Origin: Thinopyrum elongatum
Lineage: Eukaryota > Streptophyta > Magnoliopsida > Poales > Poaceae
Assembly (NCBI GenBank): GCA_011799875.1
Contig: CM022301.1
Coordinates: 88,059,667 to 88,123,666, forward strand
DNA length: 64,000 nucleotides
Direction: 5' to 3'
Shown here: positions 55,831 through 64,000 of the stretch, in pieces
Numbering within the stretch: the stretch's first letter is position 1
Layout of the letters: each line of letters opens with the position of its first letter
The notes under the pieces: generated by a model
What the model saw: the letters and a program-made list of their open reading frames with translations, nothing else
Told to the model about the DNA's origin: nothing
Database searches by the model: none
Made by a program: the position numbers and the translations under genes

Positions 55831-57058
55831 AACCTACCCCCCTTAAAGAAATCTCGTCCTCGAGATTTGGTTGCTCAGGGGTCAAGCATGAATATTCTAA
55901 CTTAAGGAAACCGTTTCTAACTCGGGCTTCCTTTTTGCCTTTGTATAATGCTCCCATTAAATTTCATCTGTCTGACTACCTGACTTCAGGGTGGTTTGTT
56001 TCACTGGATCCTTTTCCTGGCAAATCTTATATGTTACTCTGACTTCACTCCTTTTATGTCTATTGCCTTATCTGGGGTGCGATGAATTATCCTGAAATGC
56101 CTGCCCTTCTCGCAAGTCCGAGAGTTGTTTTCCCATGGACGTGTTGCAATGAAGTCCATTACGGACGACCGTCCATTGAGTTGTGAACAAATTCTCTCGG
56201 TGGACACGAAATCTTTTACCCCTTACATTGGGCTGCTTTAGAAGGGATATGTGTCCTCCAGATTCGAATGGTGCTACAAATCATACTGTTCTCCTGGCGG
56301 AAACTGACTCCTTGCAAGAATTGCTGAAACATCTTGGGTATCTTCATTATCTCGAGTATCACATTCGTACCAAAGATTTGGCTGTCACCTGTCGTGACCA
56401 GCATAAAGGCGTACGGTCTTATTACTTAACTGACAGTGGTCCTGGCAGCAGAATTTTGTTCATGGCAGGTTATTCTCTAACCGATTCCCACATGTGAGGA
56501 CACATGCTTTGAGGCAGTTGTCAACCTTCTGATCGTTCCGTCTGTAGGCACCTTTAATTAAATAGTAGGCCATGTAATGTTTTGCCACGGTTGCTGGAAT
56601 CCAACTGCCTAATTGATCTTTACGGACTTGGATGTCTTCTTCTGACAATTCTGCGCATACATAGTTGGCTGAGTGGGGTACCTTGATAGAAGGCCGTTGC
56701 AAATGGGACATACCCCGTGGGTGTGCATCCATTGTGGTTGGTACCGATTCAGACTGTCCGAGGTATTGGTACCATGCAACCACTATCATACCTGTATGGC
56801 CATTCTTGCTTATTCATTATGGTTTTCTTTGCATGTATCCTTAGCTGAAAGAACTTGGCCTTATGTGTTTCTTGATTCTTCGGATGACCATGGGTACTGC
56901 CAGGTACACTATTCCGGCAGGCATATTACTTTACAAGTTGTAGCTGTAGGGTAACGACCGCCTGAACCCTTGGGTGAAACCGGCAAATAAACTAGTAGCC
57001 ACCAGAATGGTCTTTACAACTCAGATCTGGGACATTACTGGAGTAACTCTACCCCGAC

Positions 57059-57330
57059 TCAAGACGGCTGAAAAGCAGCTCAGAGCATGAGACGGTGTCG
57101 ATAAGACGAAAGTAGCAACTCCCTAAGATGGCCGAAGAACAGCTCAGAGCATAGGGTCATTGCTACGAAAAGAAATTCAGTAGCTGCCCGAGACGGCCGA
57201 AAAGCAGCTCGGAACACGGGCCAGTTGCTGACAAGAGAAATATAAAATCGGGATCCACCCCGGACGGCCAGAAACAGCTCAGAACACAGGCATGGTGCTG
57301 TTACTAAAGAAAGACGGGCAAGGGTTCATC
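57059..57330. repeat. four imperfect 65 bp tandem units
   Basis: Units open with AAGACGGCTGAAAAGCAGCT, AAGATGGCCGAAGAACAGCT, GAGACGGCCGAAAAGCAGCT and GGACGGCCAGAAACAGCT, each followed by CAGAGCATG- or CGGAACACG-like words. Confidence 0.8.
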
Positions 57331-57687
57331 CGCGTCCCATACAGCTCACTACTACGCATACGGGTATGAACATAATAATTTGAACATGCATGCATAACAT
57401 GGAGCAATACTTTAAGGCATATATCAGATGGTCGGCTTGCTCCATAGGTTGTTGGTCATCACACTGAAGTGTATAACTGGCATTCTTCTTCTTCTTACAT
57501 AGCTCATGCAATGGTCAAATCCTCACCGAGCTGACATCATTGTATGGGTAACTCGTATGACCTTGGCAGCATGTTCACCACATCTATGGAAACATGTGTG
57601 GCTGGCCACTTGATTCCTGAGGCAAGCTTGTGTAGAAAGACTGGGTTGCTTATATCTGAAGTTTCCTTGTTGCCATAAGCAAACTGA

Positions 57688-57691
<4 letters not shown>

Positions 57692-57747
<56 letters not shown>
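57692..57747. repeat. AT dinucleotide microsatellite, about 28 units
   Basis: An unbroken ATATAT run inside the LARD-like element. Confidence 0.95.
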
Positions 57748-57752
<5 letters not shown>

Positions 57753-59002
57753 AATGTTTCTGCTGTTGGTTTCTTTTGTATGCAGATAGTTGTTTGACTA
57801 TTCTTCTTGTTGGGCACTGAGTTCCTAGCATATGCTGGCTTGCTTCCGGGATATAGCTGGTTCAAATTGTACTCATAGCAGACTCCAACCTTATATGTGA
57901 ACCATACCTTTGACCCGAAGTGTACTGCTGATCATGCACACATCTTTGCCTTCTTGCTGATTTGATTATTACTGCTATGAAGATCGCACATTGATATATA
58001 TACCTGATGTTAATAATCAATCCAAGATATCATTATAATCAGACCAGATATTCCCCATGCCAGGCAGTCGGCGCCAAATCCCATATTGTTGAGCCGAGCT
58101 TCCAAATGCTTGCCCCTTCACTGATTCTTTGAGTCCAGTGTCGGTGAGCAACATCCATAAGGGAAAATAAGGTAACACCAAGGGCCCAAAGAAAGAAGCA
58201 AAAGAAACAACTAAAATAGAAACACACAAAGCAACAAGATCACACGCAAGCAATATCATATACTACAGCTATTCACAGCAATGTATGCATTCCTACTTAA
58301 GCACACCAATCTCGCAAGAACTTCGGTGTTACGGTCTAACATGCTGTGGCGATGTGCACGAAAGTGAATCAATGTGTGGAAGAAAGTTGGTGTAAACAAG
58401 ACTACACCAAACATGGCTTACACCGGTTGCAGTTGGACGGATACGGAGGTGGGGACGGACTTGGTGATCGTGGATCGGTACACGAAGGTCACGACCACAT
58501 CATCATCAAGCGTACGGAAGAAACCGTACTCGTCCAGAGAGTTGATGGCAGGATGGGATAACGATGAAAAGAAAGACTTACGGGCATTGCCCTTTTCTGA
58601 TAACAAAGATCAGTAAGGGTTGCCGAAGCAGCTAGAGGGATGGCAAGATTTGGGATAGAAACATGTCTATCACCGAAACAATAGGGGTTGCTGAATAGGA
58701 TAATTGGTGTGGTACCTGTGCATCCATTCTGCAAGGGATCGACACACCAAGCACCTTGGCATCACTCTGCTGGGACAGAGATGACACCACACCAACGAAC
58801 AAGAATGCAACTGGAGGGTGCAGGTAGTGGGTCGAAACCGATGCCACCTACACTCACCAGATCCATCGTTAGTGACAACATAAATATTCTATATGCATGC
58901 TATGCACAAACAAATGCAACAAATAAGTGCAGCAAACCGAGTAGACTCTATACTACCTGTTACTAACATTCGCGCGGTCTAGGGCATCCTACAGCCAGAC
59001 CT

Positions 59003-59014
59003 GCTCTGATACCA
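59003..59014 (-). other. primer-binding site of the LARD-like element
   Basis: TGGTATCAGAGC on the minus strand, five bases inside the LTR end at 59020. Confidence 0.9.
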
Positions 59015-59019
59015 ATGCT

Positions 59020-62000
59020 TGTGGCACCCCAGCTCAGAGGGAACCGGAACGCCCCGTATTCCAGCCCAGAGACAAGTCTTCTAGAATACAGCACTGTTGG
59101 CATAGAACAAATCAACTCTTTATTACTATGGATAAGGTTACACGGTACATGGATTACATCGGCACGGCGATACTATGCCTGCCCAGGGTAGCTCTATGCT
59201 AATAGCAGAACCACCCAAGGAAACGGAGTATCCTCGGCTGTGGAACAACGACGGCGGTGGTGAACTCCACTCCGCAGGGACTCTGGCTGGAACGCGCATC
59301 CTAGCTCGCAAACTCGGAATCCTCGACAAGCAAGCAATCATAGCATGACCTGCAAACTAGCATGACACGCCAGGTGAGTACTTTGAATGTACTCGCAAGC
59401 TTACAGCAACCAAAGCAATCAAGACAAGCAATAGCATGGCACTTACAGGTTAAGCAGGTGTAAACATGATGATGCTGGAACAATATAAGCATGGCATGGC
59501 ATATACTATATGCAACAGGTTGCAACTTACTCTGTCCTGAGGTTACCCCGTAACCATCACCTGTAAGAACTCTCCATCGAGTGTGCCACATGATAACCTC
59601 GGGACCAACCAAACTTGGTATTACAATACCGTAGTGATAACATGATCACATGGAGCTTGGTCTTTATCGAGGTCACCACATAACACCAAACCACGGTGAT
59701 CCTCTCGTGATCACGATCAACCAACATCGGTATCCTCGATACCACGGTGATCCTCTTGCGATCACGTAAAGATCAACCAACTTCTTTCTCATCGAACGGG
59801 GTTGTTATAAGCAAGATTATTATACTGTTGACCCATAGACTGTCCTACTACGAACTGTGCCCATAACCGAGGATGCGGCTATCGATAGATTATACACTCT
59901 GCAGAGGTTAGTACACTGTACCCACACCACGGAATTCATGGCCTCGTGCTCCCATTCGGGTGGACCAACGATGTTCCGACAAAACCCAATCTATTGCATG
60001 GCACTCTCCCAGCCACTCTGACAAACTCCCCTTTGGGCTATGTCATGGGTGACCCCTGTGTCCTTCCGACACCTGCCACCGTCGTGGACAAACAAAACTG
60101 TCCCAAATGAGGACCTGAGCTCAATACCAAAACTGGGTTCACAAGGTTATAGCCGCCTACCGGGCCAGGGTAGCACACACTCATAACCTTCCCTAGTTGG
60201 AGGTACCGGCGAGAGGCATGACAATAGACCGAGTTAGGGCTGCCCCATCCCAGCAAGTGTGGTTGCACTGGTGAGCTCGATTCGGTGGCGCACTATGGCT
60301 CAGCCAACAGGTGTTCAAGTTCGATTAACATCCGGTTAAATTTGAATGATGATGTGCTAAGCCATGATAACAGGATGAACCATAACAACAGATAGAGAAA
60401 CATGTAGACATGTCATCATCTTAGCATGAACTTCTGCCAGAATTAACCATGAGCATAATGCTACCAACGAGTACCGAGCATAGAACATAAACATAGAACA
60501 TAAGCATACATAGTGGTTTCAGACAGAATAACATGCACACATTAAAATAACTTCTCAGGTAGGGAACCATAGCTACTGCAAATCCATCATGCAAGTGGCT
60601 GTCGTGGCTTGCCTGGGGATGAAGAAACCATCGAGGAGAAGTGCGGAGAGTCCGCGGAAACGATCACTGGAAATAGTTCTCTCCCGAAGGGGGCTGTTTA
60701 CGGCAAGGGCAAAATGGTCATTTTCGCTGTGTCAACACATTATGAAAATGATACCAACAGATAGAGCTCGACGAGACTAAGAAGTGGGCTCTGGATTCAC
60801 CTCGTTCGGGGTTATGAGCAAAAATATGTGATCGTTTTTCTGTCAGGGACCTATCTGTAAATAAATTTTCACAAACAGGCCCTTGGCTGAAAAACAGATC
60901 GCGCACTCTCAGGAAATGCGCTTTCCAGTTGCGAAGACATATTCCAAAGAATACGCCTCCACTTATGCTGACTGGGCAGGGCTCCTGTGGCTGACTGGTG
61001 GGGTCGAGGGGAGACGCGGGGCCCGCCTGGCATAACTGAAGGGAGGAAGAGAGAACAGAGGGATGGCGGCGCTCACCGGCGATGTTCACCGGCGTAGAGA
61101 CGACAGTGAGGCTGGGAGATAGCGGGGGTGGATCAGGCAGACGAAGACGAGCACTCCCGTGCCCGTGGCTCCTCGAACGGTGGCCGGACGGCGTCGCCCA
61201 CTCCGACTCAGGCGGCGGCGAGCTATGGTGGCCGATCGGTCCGGCGATTCCGATGAGCTTTTGGGCAGAGGAGATGCCGGGGAGGGGCAGTGGAACTCCA
61301 CAAGCTCGACGGTGGTCTCAATTGGGCTTGGGGTGGACGGAGGCGAGAGGGAGGAGCAGAGACAGAGCGGCGGAGCTCCTTGCCGAAGATGGGGCAGGAG
61401 AGCTGCCTAGCTCTGCTTCCGGGCGCAGAGGAGGCGATTGAGAGGGAGAGGAGTGGAGTGGGTGAGGAGAGACGAGGCCGGGAGGGCCTTATATAGGGGA
61501 ATGGAGGATGGCCGAGCCAGATCCCGCCACGGTTGCGCTGGCACGTCGAGGATGGCGAGCTGGCAGCTGCGCTGGCCGTCGTGGCGTTGCTGTGGTAGAC
61601 GTGAGCGCGCAGAGGTGACGGGACGCATGCGGAGCCATTAAGAGCGTGCGGACGAGACGGCGACCGCGGCGCCCTGTTCGGCCCGTGCGTGAACTTGACA
61701 GCGAGCGGCGGCGAGCTTCGCCGGAGTTGGGAGAGGGTTCTAGAGGGGGTACGTGGACGGTGGGAACGAAGTCGGCACGACAGGACAAGAAGAGGCAGCG
61801 CAGGGTGGCCGAAGTGGTCGTGTCCGACGTGGTCGGCGTGCAGAGCACGACTTTGGCTCGGGCAGACGCGTGGTCATCACATGCATTGCCGCACATGGTG
61901 CTCTCTGGCCCGTCTGGTCATGTCTACGCGGTAGTCCTTGCTCCCTGAGCCCCCCTGTGCCATTGGTTTGGTTGGATGCCCTCTGAATAGAATGGTAGCA

Positions 62001-63177
62001 TCATCAGCAGTTTCTGAACAGCAACTTGGGAGGGATCCAGAAGAGAGATAAGTTGGCGATGGAGCCAAGTGAGTTGTCTGGGAGTGTTAGGGTAGGAAGG
62101 ACTACAATCCTGTGAATTTTGGAAGGATTTGGACCAGGATTTAGCATAGTTGCTTCAAAACTGCCCAAACTGGTCCAGAAAATGAATCATGAAGTGGCAC
62201 TCTAAGGAATGCTTGGATTGAGGTGAAATTTTGTGGCTAGGAGTTATTTGGATACATGAACACACTGTAAAAATTTCATACTGTTTGGTCATGCCAAAAT
62301 AGTACTTCCTTCACAGTGGTCCTATCTGGACAGAATCTTAGAAAAATTCTAGTGAATTATTGGGTAGATAAAATGAGCCCAAATTTAGTGGAGGGATGTC
62401 ATATTGGTAGAATCATGTTCTAGAAATTATTCATGAATTATGGAGCAATAAAAGTTATAGTTGCTTCACAACCTATAATAATTACTAGAAACAAAGATTT
62501 GATGCTGTGATCACATAGATGATTGAATGATGCTAAAATTTAGTGGAGAACTATGATTTGATCATATGAATTTGCTTGAAAAATTTCAACTCATTTGGAT
62601 ATGCCTAGCTTGCACTTCCTTCACAAGGCCTCTGTTTGAACAGAAACTTTGAAAAATTTCTTAGGAATATTTACTAGGCAAATGAAGTTGAAATTTGGCA
62701 TGTGGTAATTATATAGATGGGAAAGAGTGCACAAAAAGTTTGAGAGAAAGCAAGCAAAGATAATGGGTACTTGCTTCACAAACTGCCAGCTAGGGCAGAA
62801 TCAGAAAATGAATATTGGTGGAATATTTTTTATCATGGCAAGGAAGGATTTTGACATATCTGAAGAATATTTGATCCAAACAATTTATGAGAATTATTTG
62901 GGAATCTTTGGAATGATGGAAGTGTGGGTTGCTTCACAACCCAGGGCAGACAGGGTTATTCCTTTAATAAGAAAAAGGAATATTCCCGAGAAAAAGAATA
63001 TTGGGATTGGTCCAAAATGGAAATGGCAAGGTCTTGGGATGGTTTTGAGATTGAGAAGCCACTTGGGAGAGGAATCAAAGGTGATCTCTCCAGGTTTCAA
63101 GACCACTATGCCACTGAAAAACAAATCCGGACCGAAATCGAAAGAAAAAGAAAATGGGCAAAATCCAGGGTGTTACA
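59020..63177 (-). repeat. 5' LTR of the LARD-like element (4158 bp)
   Basis: Partner of 51674-55830; TATA box at 61489-61495 for minus-strand transcription. It ends GGTGTTACA next to the target copy CCGGT. Confidence 0.9.
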
Positions 63178-63185
63178 CCGGTGTC

Positions 63186-64000
63186 CGAATTGAAGGAAAT
63201 ACGCCCTAGAGGCAATAATAAAGTTATTATTTTAGATTTCCTTATTCATGATAAAGGTTTATTATTCATGCTAGAATTGTATTGATCGGAAACTTAAATA
63301 CATCTGTGAATACATAAACAAATACCGTGTCCCTAGTAAGCCTCTACTAGACTAGCTCGTTGATCAAAGATGGTTAAGGTTTCCTAACCATAGACATGTG
63401 TTTTCATTTGATAATGGGATCACATCATTAGGAGAATGATGTGATGGACAAGACCCATCCGTTAGCTTAGCATATTGATCGTTCAGTTTATTGCTATTAC
63501 TTTCTTCATGTCAAATACATATTCCTTCGACTATGAGATTATGCAACTCCCGGATACCGGAGGAATACCTTGTCTGCTATCAAACGCCACTTGGTGAGGA
63601 CCCCAAGTAGGATTCGGCCTACTTGGGGCACCCTCCTGGCTGCTCCCTCCTCCCCCCACCTATATATATGTGGGAGGGGGGCGCCTAGCACAACCACGAC
63701 AATCTCTTAGCCGTGTGCGGTGCCCCCCTCCATAGTTTCGTCTCTCGGTTATATTTTTTTAGTGCTTAGGCGAAGCCCTACGGAGATAGCATCACCATCA
63801 TCGTCACCACGCTGTCGTGCTGCCGGAACTCATGAACTACCTTGCCGTCTTGCTGGATCAAGAAGGTGTGGACGTCACCGAGCTGAACGTGTGCTGAACG
63901 CGGAGGTGCCATACGTTCGGTACTCGATCGTTTGGATGGCGAACAAGTTTGACTACATCAACCGTGTTAACAAACGCTTCCGCTTACGGTCTACGAGGGT
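63186..64000 (+). repeat. Angela/BARE1-like copia LTR, forward, incomplete
   Basis: From TTGAAGGAAATACGCCCTAG through GGCAATAATAAAGTTATTAT and CATGCTAGAATTGTATTGAT to GGTCTACGAGGGT this is the Angela/BARE1/WIS LTR read forward. The first bases of the LTR are altered at the joint near 63186-63192. After GCTATCAAACG it jumps to GCCACTTGGTGAGG, so the middle of the LTR seems deleted. The window ends before its 3' terminus. Its right half is the inverse of 50985-51400. Confidence 0.75.

Larger units (their letters stand above)
55831..59019 (-). other. internal region of the LARD-like element, non-coding
   Basis: No retroelement protein on either strand. 57059-57330 holds about four imperfect 65 bp units sharing GACGGC(C/T)GAAAAGCAGCTC(A/G)GA. 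57692-57747 is an (AT)28 run. The PBS and polypurine tract at its ends are intact. Confidence 0.7.
51674..63177 (-). mobile_element. non-autonomous gypsy-type LTR element (LARD-like), 11.5 kb, minus strand
   Basis: Two LTRs of 4157 and 4158 bp (51674-55830, 59020-63177) flank 3.19 kb of internal DNA. On the minus strand the 5' LTR is the right one, followed by PBS TGGTATCAGAGC (59014-59003), and a polypurine tract (AAGGGGGGTAGGTT, 55845-55832) precedes the left LTR. LTRs read TGTAACAC...GTGCCACA on that strand. The target copy CCGGT stands at 51669-51673 and 63178-63182. No gag, RT or integrase is found in the internal region. Confidence 0.9.

Noticed and set aside
55380..56042. 220-codon frame starting in the LARD-like LTR, with a twin of 160 codons at 62727
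   Set aside because: The frame runs from LTR into internal region through the LTR end and differs after it; it is on the strand opposite to the element and has no known domain.
1..64000. CRISPR array, operon, defence island, phage, tRNA or rRNA genes
   Set aside because: No regularly spaced repeats with unique spacers, no clustered co-oriented genes, and no tRNA or rRNA structure were seen; the window is plant nuclear DNA.

Overview
The window is nuclear DNA from a grass, most probably a Triticeae species (wheat, barley, rye or Aegilops). The signs are a transposon-in-transposon layout, introns with standard plant splice sites, Stowaway and Tourist MITEs, a CACTA element, gypsy LTRs of about 4 kb, and at both ends of the 51-63 kb block pieces of LTR that look like the Triticeae Angela/BARE1 copia group. 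There is one apparently functional host gene. Everything else is mobile DNA, its debris, or host sequence duplicated with that gene.

Layout. 1-4109: right-hand part of a minus-strand Ty1-copia element (gag, PBS, 5' LTR) that cuts into a PIF/Harbinger transposon (4110-6037) with a broken transposase. 6262-12520: first copy of a duplicated host segment carrying an intact three-exon WAT1-related/EamA transporter gene (6919-9920, 381 aa), with MITEs in its flanks and first intron and a Harbinger-like remnant downstream. 12640-14455: no gene seen. 14456-50891: second copy of the same host segment, stretched about six-fold by insertions. In it the WAT1 paralogue is in pieces: exon 1 is split by a 6.4 kb copia element (15044-21455); intron 1 is 18.7 kb and holds a short truncated LTR element, an AT-rich tandem duplication, a MITE and a CACTA element (25572-40111) that itself contains a 13 kb gypsy element (26373-39422); exons 2 and 3 follow at 40214-41429. 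Downstream of the pseudogene sits an 8.7 kb Helitron (41603-50264) built largely of three 2.07 kb tandem repeats. 50892-64000: a reversed Angela-like LTR piece, an 11.5 kb minus-strand non-autonomous gypsy (LARD-like) element with two 4.16 kb LTRs, then a forward Angela-like LTR that runs off the window.

The insertions can be placed by target-site duplications (GCTAC for the gypsy, GGT for the CACTA, CCGGT for the LARD-like element, TAA for the MITE in the Helitron, near-identical 5 bp for the split-exon copia). The duplicate host copy and the sibling Helitron repeats also supply empty sites inside the window. No conventional operon-like system, CRISPR array, RNA gene or defence system was seen. 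The most unusual items are the copia element whose gag start exon lies in its LTR and appears to be spliced across the LTR end, and the Helitron whose 5' end region is tandemly repeated with a recurring filler segment at each joint.
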